Positions 37,544-48,002 of a stretch of DNA of 64,000 nt are shown here, in pieces. The stretch is from Lysobacterales bacterium (GTDB lineage: Bacteria; Pseudomonadota; Gammaproteobacteria; Xanthomonadales; Ahniellaceae): contig JADKHK010000007.1 in NCBI GenBank assembly GCA_016721845.1, positions 1 through 64,000 on the forward strand, given 5' to 3'. Numbering within the stretch: position 1 is the first letter of the stretch; every line of letters begins with the position of its first letter. Below the pieces are notes generated by a model. It was not told where the DNA came from, made no database searches, and was given only the letters and a program-made list of their open reading frames with translations. The translations under genes were made by a program, and so were the position numbers.

Positions 37544-38283
37544 GCACGACACCCGCGGAAATCTGGATCGGTCGTGGCAACGACCAGTTGGGACCGCATG
37601 CGCTGGAGAAGATCCGCCAGCTCGTCGCCGACGGCGCACTGCGTCGCGACGACCTGTTGTGGTGGGACGGTCTGGGTGAGTGGACCGAACGGGATGCGGC
37701 CCTGGCGCTGCTCGGCATCGAATCGGTACGCGCTGCACCGACACCGCCGCCGATGCCGTCGCGTCCGGTCGTTCGCGATCTGCCGCGCCCTGCGCCGGTC
37801 ACGGCGAGCGCGAACTCCCCCGAGCGCCAGCGCGCGCTGATGTTCATGGGCCTCGGCCTGCTCACGTTCGCGATCCTGGCGGCAGCCGCGTTCGCGTTCC
37901 TGCGCACGCCGAAGCTGAACTTGCCGTCGTTGGGCGCGGGTCGAGGTGACGTGGCCGAGGCACTGACGGCAGCGGGCATGTACAAGACCGCGTACGCCGA
38001 AGTCGTGATGAGCAACGACCAGGTGCCACAGTCGTTGGCCGAGCTCGGCCTGAGCAGCGCGCCGTATGGCGCGTTGACCGGTGTGCGCCTCGAAGCCGGC
38101 ACCCTGCTGTTCGACACGACGCGTGGCGTGCTCGCGCTGCAGCCGTATCGCAATGCGAACGGCCAGATCTGGTTCCGTTGCGGTCGGTCTGCACCGCCGG
38201 CCGGGATGCTGCCGTTGGGCACGATCGACGCGGCGTCGGCCACCACGGTCACTGAGGGCGATCTGCCCGACGATTGCCGCTGA
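37540..38283 (+). CDS. GYF-domain (DUF4339) membrane protein with pilin-like C-terminus
   Basis: 247 residues. Residues about 6-50 are a GYF_2 domain (WIGRGNDQLGPHALEKIRQL, then DDLLWWDGLGEW), a peptide-binding fold. A Pro-rich linker and one membrane segment (about residues 105-127) follow. The rest (AGMYKTAYAEVVMSNDQVPQ and LLFDTTRGVLALQPY) resembles the globular part of type IV pilin-like proteins. It is translationally coupled to mnmG by ATGA. Its stop codon directly abuts that of the convergent next gene. The function is unknown. Confidence 0.75.
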
Positions 38284-38742
38284 CTATTTCGCGGCTGCCA
38301 CGCAGCGCGACCAGGTCCATTCCATCGACGGCCCGGTATCGGTGCCGTCGTCGATGCGCGCGAACAGGTCGCCGTTGTCCTTGAGTCGATAGTGCACGCG
38401 CTTCGGGAAGTCGTGCGCCGGCTGCTCGAACACCAGTCGATGCACCTCGTGCACGGTCGCCGGGAACACGGTTTCGGGCTTGCCGCCCGGCTGCGCATGG
38501 AAGCGGATGCCCTCGGCATCGAACGTGATGCGCATGAACTCGAAACCGGCGAGCTTGCCGTCGCGGGTATCGCGATGCCAACCCAGCATCACGCCGGCTT
38601 TCGCGCTGCTCCAGTGCTCCTCGTTCTGCACGCCCTCACGCTCGCCGCACCAGTCGCCCTGCAGCCATCCCAGGTCGGTGCTCGCCCGAACGCCACCGGC
38701 CGCGAGCAGGGCCCCCAACAACCAAAATCCGCGATTCCGCAT
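38284..38742 (-). CDS. Secreted DUF6265-like protein
   Basis: 152 residues from ATG 38742 with a signal peptide (RNRGFWLLGALLAAGGVRA). The mature part begins with LGWLQGDWCGE and has MLGWHRDTRDGKLAGFEFM and HEVHRLVFEQPAHDFPKRV, a lipocalin-like beta pattern seen in DUF6265 proteins of unknown function. It is divergent from acnD and convergent with the GYF gene, with zero bases between the stops. Confidence 0.65.
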   Translation of the reverse strand: MRNRGFWLLGALLAAGGVRASTDLGWLQGDWCGEREGVQNEEHWSSAKAGVMLGWHRDTRDGKLAGFEFMRITFDAEGIRFHAQPGGKPETVFPATVHEVHRLVFEQPAHDFPKRVHYRLKDNGDLFARIDDGTDTGPSMEWTWSRCVAAAK

Positions 38743-38803
38743 GGTCGTCTCCTCGTCAGCGATATCATGAGCGCCTCGCCGCATCTGATGTCAACAATCA
38801 ATC

Positions 38804-41401
<2,598 letters not shown>

Positions 41402-41445
41402 TGGACACGCATGCCGCAGGCTGGACCTGATCGATGCTTGTCGTT

Positions 41446-41460
41446 TAACGTTTAGCGTTA
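41446..41460. promoter_or_regulatory. Operator/promoter of higBA
   Basis: An inverted repeat TAACG-TTTAG-CGTTA overlaps a -10-like TTATAC/TATACA, 13 bases before the higB start. HigA antitoxins repress their own operons through such sites. Confidence 0.6.
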
Positions 41461-41472
41461 TACATTTCCGGC

Positions 41473-41751
41473 ATGATCTTGAGCGTCCGGTGCGACGAGA
41501 CGCAGGCGCTGTTCGTAGGCGGTCGTTCACGCCGGTTCGCGAGCATCGCCCGGGTCGCGATGCGGCGTCTGGGTGCATTGGACGCGGCGCAGGAGTTGCG
41601 TGACTTGCGCTCGCCGCCGGGAAATTTCCTGGAGGCATTGAAGGGTGATCGCGCAGGACAGCACAGTATCCGGATTAACGACCAATTCCGCATTTGTTTC
41701 ACCTGGAGCGGCAGTCATGCCGAGCAGGTGGAGATTGTGGACTACCACTGA
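41473..41751 (+). CDS. higB: HigB-type toxin (RelE superfamily mRNA interferase)
   Basis: 92 residues with the full HigB/GraT pattern: VGGRSRRFASIARVAMRRL, LRSPPGNFLEALKGDRAGQH, SIRINDQFRICFTW and the end VEIVDYH. These proteins cleave mRNA on the ribosome. The antitoxin gene follows after 12 bases. The module lies between acnD and prpF and has its own operator, so it is probably an inserted unit. Confidence 0.95.
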   Translation: MILSVRCDETQALFVGGRSRRFASIARVAMRRLGALDAAQELRDLRSPPGNFLEALKGDRAGQHSIRINDQFRICFTWSGSHAEQVEIVDYH

Positions 41752-41763
41752 TGGAGCCCCGAC

Positions 41764-42069
41764 ATGATCAAGAACGGCATGCGACCGGTGCATCCCGGCG
41801 AAATCCTGCGCGAAGACTTCCTCGTGCCGCTCGGCATGAGTGCCAACGCGCTCTCCAAGGCGCTGAACGTACCTGCGCCCCGCGTCAACGACATCGTGCG
41901 TGAGCGCCGCGGGGTCAGTGCCGATACGGCATTGCGATTGGGCCGCTATTTCGATACCTCGCCTCAGTTCTGGCTGAATCTGCAGGCGATGTACGACCTG
42001 CGGGTCGCAGAGATCGCGATCGGCAAACGCATCGTGCGCGAAGTTCCGGTGATGGAGCGCGCAGCCTGA
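41764..42069 (+). CDS. higA: HigA-type antitoxin (XRE/HTH)
   Basis: 101 residues: RPVHPGEILREDFLVPLGMS, then the helix-turn-helix NALSKALNVPAPRVNDIVRE and the family-typical FWLNLQAMYDLRVAE. It binds HigB and represses the operon through the inverted repeat at 41446-41460. PrpF begins 23 bases after its stop, so prpF may now be read from the TA promoter. Confidence 0.95.
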   Translation: MIKNGMRPVHPGEILREDFLVPLGMSANALSKALNVPAPRVNDIVRERRGVSADTALRLGRYFDTSPQFWLNLQAMYDLRVAEIAIGKRIVREVPVMERAA

Positions 42070-42092
42070 TTCTCTTGAACGGAAGCCACCTC

Positions 42093-43280
42093 ATGCCGCG
42101 TCAGCTACAACTCAAGATCCCCGCCACCTACATGCGCGGCGGCACCAGCAAGGGTGTGTTCTTCAAGCTGGAGGACTTGCCGGCGGAGGCGCAGGTGCCG
42201 GGTGCGGCGCGCGACGCGCTGCTGATGCGGGTGATCGGTTCGCCGGATCCTTACGGCAAGCAGACCGACGGCATGGGCGGTGCGACGTCGAGCACGAGCA
42301 AGACGGTGATCATCAGCAAGAGCGCGGTGCCGGATCACGACGTCGACTATCTGTACGGCCAGGTTGCGATCGAGCAGGCCTTCGTGGACTGGTCGGGCAA
42401 CTGCGGCAATCTCAGTTCGGCGGTGGGTCCATTCGCGATCACGAACGGCTTGGTCGAGGCCGCGCGCCTGCCGCGCGATGGCATCGCGACGATCCGCATC
42501 TGGCAGGCGAACATCGGCAAGACCATCCTCGCGCATGTGCCGATGCGCGATGGCCAGGTGCAGGAACTCGGCGATTTCGAACTCGATGGCGTGACCTTCC
42601 CGGCCGCCGAGATCGAACTGGAATTCCTCGATCCGGCCGAAGACTCGGGCGACGAAGGCGGCTCGATGTTTCCGACAGGGAACATCGTCGACACGCTGGA
42701 CGTGCCGGGCCTCGGGTCGTTCGCGGCGACCATGATCAATTCCGGCATCCCGACCGTGTTCCTGAAAGCGGAAGCGCTTGGACTGAAAGGCACCGAATTG
42801 CAGGCCGACATCAACAACGATGCCGCCCTGCTCGCGAAGCTCGAAACCATTCGCGTGCATGCGGCATTGCGCATGGGCGTGATCAGGGACGTGAGCGAAG
42901 CGGCGACGCGCCAGCACACGCCGAAGATCGCGTTCGTCGCGCCGCCGACGGCCTACACCGCATCCAGCGGCAAGCGCATTGAAGCCAGCGACGTCGACGT
43001 GCTGGTGCGCGCCCTGTCGATGGGCAAGCTGCATCACGCGATGATGGCGACCTGCGCGGTCGCGATCGCGACCGCAGCTTCGGTCCCGGGCACGCTGGTG
43101 AACCTCGCCGCCGGTGGCGGTCCGCGTGACGCGGTGCGCTTCGGTCACCCGAGCGGCACCTTGCGCGTCGGTGCGAAGGCCGAGCAGCGCGATGGTCAGT
43201 GGATCGTCACCAGGGCGATCATGAGCCGCAGTGCGCGCGTGTTGATGGAAGGCTGGGTGCGCGTGCCGAAGGTGGGGTGA
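42093..43280 (+). CDS. prpF: 2-methylaconitate cis-trans isomerase PrpF
   Basis: 395 residues, two-domain diaminopimelate-epimerase-like fold. Signature segments: IPATYMRGGTSKGVFF, DGMGGATSSTSKTVII, WSGNCGNLSSAVGPFAI and GGGPRDAVRFGHPSGT. It converts the trans to the cis form of 2-methylaconitate made by AcnD. ATG 42093 is preferred to the TTG at 42075. The gene is bracketed by a HigBA and a ParDE toxin-antitoxin module. Confidence 0.95.
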   Translation: MPRQLQLKIPATYMRGGTSKGVFFKLEDLPAEAQVPGAARDALLMRVIGSPDPYGKQTDGMGGATSSTSKTVIISKSAVPDHDVDYLYGQVAIEQAFVDWSGNCGNLSSAVGPFAITNGLVEAARLPRDGIATIRIWQANIGKTILAHVPMRDGQVQELGDFELDGVTFPAAEIELEFLDPAEDSGDEGGSMFPTGNIVDTLDVPGLGSFAATMINSGIPTVFLKAEALGLKGTELQADINNDAALLAKLETIRVHAALRMGVIRDVSEAATRQHTPKIAFVAPPTAYTASSGKRIEASDVDVLVRALSMGKLHHAMMATCAVAIATAASVPGTLVNLAAGGGPRDAVRFGHPSGTLRVGAKAEQRDGQWIVTRAIMSRSARVLMEGWVRVPKVG

Positions 43281-43287
43281 GCGGCGC

Positions 43288-43587
43288 TCAGCTGCCCAGG
43301 TGCGCGTCGACGTCCATCGTCGCATGCAGAATGCGCACGATCAGCAGATCGTTCGCCGCGAGCAGCTTGTAATAGATCACGTGTTCGCCATGCGGGAATT
43401 TCCGGTAGCCGGCACGAATCTCGTCACAGCTTCGCCCGATGGACGGGTTCCCCGCCAGCAGATGAAACAATTGGTCCATGTCGTCGAGATACGCATTTCG
43501 CTGGGCCAGGCCCCAATGCGACTGGGTGTAACGCGCGATCGCCTTCAGGTCGGCACGCGCCGACCGTGTCAGGTCGAATGCAGTCAC
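43288..43587 (-). CDS. parE: ParE-type toxin
   Basis: 99 residues of the RelE/ParE fold: LTRSARADLKAIARYTQSHW, NPSIGRSCDEIRAGYRKFPH and HVIYYKLLAANDLLIVRILH. ParE toxins inhibit gyrase. Its start overlaps the antitoxin stop as ATGA, the usual order of parDE operons. It is convergent with prpF. Confidence 0.93.
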   Translation of the reverse strand: MTAFDLTRSARADLKAIARYTQSHWGLAQRNAYLDDMDQLFHLLAGNPSIGRSCDEIRAGYRKFPHGEHVIYYKLLAANDLLIVRILHATMDVDAHLGS

Positions 43588-43823
43588 TGCGTTTCCGAAT
43601 CAAGTTCCGACATGAGCGAGGCTCGGGTGTATTCGGCACGTCCGCTGCGCTCGCCGGACACCAAGGCCTTCCTCAGTACCTCCAGCCTGCTCTCGGTCGT
43701 CTCGAGCAGGCGCAAACCGGCGCGCACCACCTCGCTCGCAGAACCGTAGCGGCCCGTGTCGATCTGGCTGTCGATGAATTGTTCGAAGTGGTCGCCCAGA
43801 CTGACACTGGTGTTCCTGGCCAT
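43584..43823 (-). CDS. parD: ParD-type antitoxin
   Basis: 79 residues starting MARNTSVSLGDHFEQFI, a ribbon-helix-helix DNA-binding domain, followed by GRYGSASEVVRAGLRLLE, the ParD/CopG pattern. The C-terminal helix binds ParE. ATG 43823 is chosen because the family begins at this methionine. An inverted repeat in the promoter (43841-43855) is the probable operator. Confidence 0.93.
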   Translation of the reverse strand: MARNTSVSLGDHFEQFIDSQIDTGRYGSASEVVRAGLRLLETTESRLEVLRKALVSGERSGRAEYTRASLMSELDSETQ

Positions 43824-43840
43824 GACGCTCTCCCGTGCTT

Positions 43841-43875
43841 TACCAAATATTGGTACAGCAGGTTGCATGCGTCAA
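43841..43875 (-). promoter_or_regulatory. parDE promoter with overlapping operator
   Basis: On the minus strand a -35 TTGACG (43870-43875) and a -10-like AATATT (43846-43851) are 18 bases apart. The -10 lies within the perfect inverted repeat TACCAA-ATA-TTGGTA (43841-43855), so antitoxin binding would block polymerase. Confidence 0.65.
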
Positions 43876-43943
43876 TTGGTTCCGGGTCGCCCGCGCGTCC
43901 GCGTTCGCTGGCGCACCCTGCGGAGCGCGATTCCATTGCTCGC

Positions 43944-43949
43944 TACAAT
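43944..43949 (+). promoter_or_regulatory. Possible -10 element of tex
   Basis: TACAAT, 66 bases upstream of the tex start. No good -35 is seen at the right distance. Confidence 0.25.
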
Positions 43950-44015
43950 GTCGCCCCGTTTCCATGTCGTACCGATCGCTGACTGAGCGCGATCCCTTCC
44001 GGAGCTTTTCCCCGC

Positions 44016-46352
44016 ATGCTGAAGATCGCCCAACGCATCGCCGCCGACATCGGCGCGACGCCAGCACAAGTCCATTCGGCCGTTCAATTGCTCGACGAGG
44101 GTGCGACCGTGCCTTTCATCGCGCGCTACCGCAAGGAAGCGACCGGCGGGCTCGATGACACGCAATTGCGCACGCTCGAAGAACGTCTTGTGTATCTGCG
44201 CGAGCTCGAAGATCGGCGCGAGGCCATCCTCGCCAGCATCGACGAGCAGGGCAAGATGACCGACGCGCTGCGCGGCGACCTGCTCGCGGCCGATTCCAAG
44301 GCGCGCCTCGAAGACCTTTACCTGCCCTACAAGCCCAAACGGCGAACCAAGGCGCAGATTGCGCGTGAAGCCGGCCTCGAACCCCTGGCCGATGCGTTGA
44401 CCGCCGATCCGACCCGCGATCCCCAAGCCGAAGCCCTGGCCTACATCGATGCCGACAAGGGCGTGGCCGACGCCAAGGCCGCGCTCGATGGTGCGCGCGC
44501 GATCCTGATGGAGCGCTGGAGCGAGACGCCCGCGCTCGTCGGTGCCTTGCGCGACTGGCTCTGGGACAGCGCCCTGATCCGCGCCAAGGTGATCGACGGC
44601 AAGCAGAACGACGCCGCGAAGTACCGCGACTATTTCGATCACGCCGAGCCGATCAAGGCGATCCCGTCGCATCGCCTGCTGGCCCTGATGCGGGCGCGCA
44701 ACGAAGGCTTTCTCGATCTGGAATTGATGCCGCGTGCCGGCCAGCAGAACGTCGTGCGGGCGAACAACGAAGCGGGCGCGCTCGACGAGATGGCCAAGGC
44801 CGGACATGCACTCGCCGAAGGCCTGATCGCGAAGCAGGTCGGCGTCGGCGCGAGCGGTCGTGCCGCCGACACCTGGCTGCTCGAATCGGTGCGCCTGACC
44901 TGGCGCGTGAAGCTGTCGTTGTCGTTGACGCTGGACTTGTTCGGTCGTGCTCGCGAGGCCGCAGAAGACGAAGCCATTCGCGTCTTCGGCGACAACCTGA
45001 AGGACCTGATGCTGCAGGCGCCGGCGGGGCCGAAGGTCGTGCTCGGACTCGATCCGGGCCTGCGTACCGGCGTCAAGATCGCTGCCGTCGACGCCACTGG
45101 CAAGGTGCTGACCACGGGCGCCGTGTTCCCGCATCAGCCGATGAATCGCTGGGACGAATCGATCGCGCAACTCGCCGCCGGTTGCCGCCAGCTTGGCGTG
45201 CAATTGGTCTCGATCGGCAACGGCACCGCCTCGCGCGAGACCGAGAAGCTGGTCGGCGAGCTCGCCAAGAAACATCCGGAACTGAAGATCGCGAAGGTCG
45301 TGGTCAGCGAGGCTGGAGCATCGGTGTATTCAGCCTCGGAACTGGCCGCGAAAGAGTTCCCCGACATGGACGTGTCGTATCGCGGCGCAGTGTCGATTGC
45401 ACGCCGCCTGCAGGATCCGCTGGCCGAACTGGTGAAGATCGATCCGAAGGCGATCGGGGTCGGTCAATACCAGCACGACGTCAATCAGGTGAAGCTGGCG
45501 CGTGCGCTGGATGCGCGCGTCGAGGACTGCGTGAACGGCGTCGGGGTCGATCTCAATACCGCGTCGCAGCCGTTGCTGACACGGGTCGCCGGCCTGAGCG
45601 CGAGCGTCGCCGAGAACATCGTCAAGTACCGCGACCAGCACGGTGCGTTCCAGTCACGCCGCGATCTGCTGAAGGTGCCGCGCCTCGGCGACAAGGCCTT
45701 CGAGCAATGCGCCGGATTCCTGCGCATCGCGAACGGCGCCCATCCGCTCGATGCCTCGGGCGTACATCCGGAAGCCTATCCGGTGGTCGAGCGCATCCTC
45801 GCGAAAACCGGCAAGGAGATCCGCAGCCTGATCGGCGACACCAAGACCTTGCGCGGACTCGATCCGGCCGGCTTCACCGACGAGAAGTTCGGCGTGCCGA
45901 CGGTGCGCGACATCCTCAAGGAACTGGAAAAGCCGGGCCGTGATCCGCGCCCCGAATTCGTCACGCCGTCCTTCGCCGAAGGGGTCGAAGACCTGAAGGA
46001 CCTGAAGCCCGGCATGGTGCTCGAAGGCCGCATCTCGAATGTCGCCGCCTTCGGTGCCTTCGTCGACATCGGCGTGCACCAGGATGGACTGGTGCATGTC
46101 TCGGCGCTGTCGAGCAAGTTCGTCAAGGACCCGCGCGAAGTGGTGAAGGCCGGCGACATCGTCAAGGTCAAGGTGCTCGAAGTGGATCTGCAGCGCAAGC
46201 GCGTCGCCCTGACCATGCGCATGGACGATCCGGTCGGTGACGCCAAGGCCGTGCCGGGTGCGCGTCCCGTGGCCGTCAAGTTGCCGGCGCAGAAGCCGGC
46301 GCCGTCCAACAACGCCCTGGCCGATGCGTTCGCGAAGGCGAAGCGTTCGTGA
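44016..46352 (+). CDS. tex: Tex-family RNA-binding transcription accessory protein
   Basis: 778 residues, standard Tex length. The N-terminal helical domain has GATVPFIARYRKEATGGLDD and DLYLPYKPKRRTKAQIA. A YqgF/RNase-H-like domain starts near residue 340 (VVLGLDPGLRTGVKIAAVD). Helix-hairpin-helix motifs lie near 510-560 (GVDLNTASQPLLTRVAGLS), and an S1 domain near 660-730 (LKPGMVLEGRISNVAAFGAF). Tex binds nucleic acid and affects transcription and stress survival. The C-terminal 45 residues are Pro/Ala/Lys-rich. Confidence 0.97.
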   Translation: MLKIAQRIAADIGATPAQVHSAVQLLDEGATVPFIARYRKEATGGLDDTQLRTLEERLVYLRELEDRREAILASIDEQGKMTDALRGDLLAADSKARLEDLYLPYKPKRRTKAQIAREAGLEPLADALTADPTRDPQAEALAYIDADKGVADAKAALDGARAILMERWSETPALVGALRDWLWDSALIRAKVIDGKQNDAAKYRDYFDHAEPIKAIPSHRLLALMRARNEGFLDLELMPRAGQQNVVRANNEAGALDEMAKAGHALAEGLIAKQVGVGASGRAADTWLLESVRLTWRVKLSLSLTLDLFGRAREAAEDEAIRVFGDNLKDLMLQAPAGPKVVLGLDPGLRTGVKIAAVDATGKVLTTGAVFPHQPMNRWDESIAQLAAGCRQLGVQLVSIGNGTASRETEKLVGELAKKHPELKIAKVVVSEAGASVYSASELAAKEFPDMDVSYRGAVSIARRLQDPLAELVKIDPKAIGVGQYQHDVNQVKLARALDARVEDCVNGVGVDLNTASQPLLTRVAGLSASVAENIVKYRDQHGAFQSRRDLLKVPRLGDKAFEQCAGFLRIANGAHPLDASGVHPEAYPVVERILAKTGKEIRSLIGDTKTLRGLDPAGFTDEKFGVPTVRDILKELEKPGRDPRPEFVTPSFAEGVEDLKDLKPGMVLEGRISNVAAFGAFVDIGVHQDGLVHVSALSSKFVKDPREVVKAGDIVKVKVLEVDLQRKRVALTMRMDDPVGDAKAVPGARPVAVKLPAQKPAPSNNALADAFAKAKRS

Positions 46353-46397
46353 CACAGGCCCGGGCGATGCCAGCGGACAGCCGCTAGGCTAGACCGC

Positions 46398-46958
46398 ATG
46401 AGACGCGTGCTGCCCCTGTCCTGGATGACCTTGCTGGTGATGCCGATGGCGGCATCCGCCTTTCATGGCGGTGCGCCGACCTGCCACGCCGACGACATCC
46501 TCGAATCGCCGATGGGCAATCCGATCTCGAACATGGGCTACACGCTGGTCGCGACGCCGGCGCAATACACGCCCGGCGTGGCGATGACGCTGTCGCTGGT
46601 GAATGTCGATCCGCAGATGCAAGTGCGTGGTGTCCTCATCTATGTCGAGGATCCCGACGCGCTCGACGCCGAATCGAAGCCGATCAAGCGCGGCAATTTC
46701 AGCGGGCCGTTTCCGACCGGCATCAAGGCGGTGTTCGATGGCTATCAGGGCTGCGATTTCGCTGGACAGACACCGGTGCTCACGCACGCCGATGCCAACC
46801 CGAAGGCGCTGCCCTTGCAACTGACCTGGCAGCCGCCCGCGATCGACACCGGCAACCTGCGCGTCCGCGCCATCGCGCTGCTGACGTTCGATGCCTACCA
46901 GATGCTGTCGCTCGACCTGCCCAGCATCAACCACATCTTTGCCGACAGCTTCGAGTAA
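46398..46958 (+). CDS. Secreted Reeler-like protein with C-terminal FADSFE motif
   Basis: 186 residues. A signal peptide (VLPLSWMTLLVMPMAASAF) is followed by GAPTCHADDILESPMGNPIS and YTLVATPAQYTPGVAMTLSL, a pattern close to the Reeler domain of extracellular proteins: an early Cys, a beta-sandwich core, then VRGVLIYVEDPDA. The protein ends in HIFADSFE; a short FADGFE-like end is common on secreted proteins of Xanthomonadales and may be a sorting signal. The MoxR gene begins 3 bases later, so the two are probably co-transcribed. The function is unknown. Confidence 0.65.
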   Translation: MRRVLPLSWMTLLVMPMAASAFHGGAPTCHADDILESPMGNPISNMGYTLVATPAQYTPGVAMTLSLVNVDPQMQVRGVLIYVEDPDALDAESKPIKRGNFSGPFPTGIKAVFDGYQGCDFAGQTPVLTHADANPKALPLQLTWQPPAIDTGNLRVRAIALLTFDAYQMLSLDLPSINHIFADSFE

Positions 46959-46961
46959 CCC

Positions 46962-47816
46962 ATGCCCGCTTCCGGAACGCGCTTCGAAGGTACCGACCGC
47001 TACATCGCCACCGACGACCTGATGCTCGCGGTCAATGCCGCGATCACGCTGCAGCGGCCGTTGCTGATCAAGGGCGAACCCGGCACCGGCAAGACCTTGC
47101 TGGCGGAAGAAGTCGCGCGATCCCTGGCGATGCCGTTGATCGAGTGGCACATCAAGTCAAGCACCAAGGCTCAGCATGGCCTGTATGAATACGATGCGGT
47201 CTCGCGCCTGCGCGATTCGCAGCTCGGTGATGCGCGCGTCGGCGACATCCGCAACTACATCGTGCCCGGCAAGCTGTGGGAGGCGTTCGCGTCCGAGCAG
47301 CGCGCGGTGCTGTTGATCGACGAGATCGACAAGGCCGACATCGAGTTCCCGAACGACCTGCTGCGCGAACTCGACCGCATGGATTTCTACGTCTACGAGA
47401 CACAGGAGACGATCCGTGCGAAACATCGGCCGATCGTGATCATCACCAGCAACAACGAGAAGGAATTGCCGGACGCGTTCCTGCGCCGCTGCTTCTTCCA
47501 CTACATCCGTTTCCCCGATGCCGAGACGCTGACCCGCATCGTCGACTCGCATTATCCGGGCATCAAGCGCGAACTGGTCAACGAGGCGCTGCAGGCGTTC
47601 TTCCACGTGCGCGACGCACCGTCGCTGAAGAAGAAGCCGAGCACATCGGAACTGCTCGACTGGATCAAGCTGCTGGTGGCCGAGGACATCCCGCTCGACG
47701 TGCTGCGCGAGAAGAACGCGCGCAAGCTGTTGCCGCCGCTGTACGGCGCACTGGTCAAGAACGAAGCCGACGTCCATCTGTTCGAGAAGCTCGCGTTCAT
47801 GGCCCGGCGCGGCTGA
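46962..47816 (+). CDS. MoxR-family AAA+ ATPase
   Basis: 284 residues. Walker A GEPGTGKTLLAEE, Walker B VLLIDEIDKAD, sensor 1 VIITSNNEKELPDAFLRRC and the MoxR-type lid (RKLLPPLYGALV) are present. MoxR ATPases act with vWA proteins as metal- or cofactor-insertion chaperones or in stress signalling. The expected vWA partner is not adjacent but lies about 4.9 kb downstream at 52690, with phosphatase, mini-proteins and kinase between. It overlaps the next small gene by one base (TGATG). Confidence 0.93.
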   Translation: MPASGTRFEGTDRYIATDDLMLAVNAAITLQRPLLIKGEPGTGKTLLAEEVARSLAMPLIEWHIKSSTKAQHGLYEYDAVSRLRDSQLGDARVGDIRNYIVPGKLWEAFASEQRAVLLIDEIDKADIEFPNDLLRELDRMDFYVYETQETIRAKHRPIVIITSNNEKELPDAFLRRCFFHYIRFPDAETLTRIVDSHYPGIKRELVNEALQAFFHVRDAPSLKKKPSTSELLDWIKLLVAEDIPLDVLREKNARKLLPPLYGALVKNEADVHLFEKLAFMARRG

Positions 47817-47998
47817 TGTTTCCGATTCTCGGCTGCGGCGTGCTGGCCTACACCGCGTTCGCGCTGCTGCAGGGGCGCGTGCATGCGAAGTCGGGCTGGC
47901 AGATGCGCGAGATCCACCGGATGTCGCGCCCGCGCTATTTCTGGACGGTGATCGTCTGTTACGCCGCCCTTGGCATCGCGCTGATCACCGTCTTCTGA
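47816..47998 (+). CDS. Small two-helix membrane protein
   Basis: 60 residues. Two hydrophobic helices (FPILGCGVLAYTAFALLQ and YFWTVIVCYAALGIALITVF) flank a basic loop (MREIHRMSRPR). The ATG shares its A with the MoxR stop (TGATG) and the next gene starts 5 bases after its stop, so it is translated as part of the operon. It is not a recognised family, but it could be a membrane anchor for the MoxR or phosphatase products. Confidence 0.7.
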   Translation: MFPILGCGVLAYTAFALLQGRVHAKSGWQMREIHRMSRPRYFWTVIVCYAALGIALITVF

Positions 47999-48002
47999 TC
48001 GC

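Noticed and set aside
43872..45275. 467-codon minus-strand ORF within tex
   Set aside because: It is antisense to tex, which is intact and conserved over its full length.
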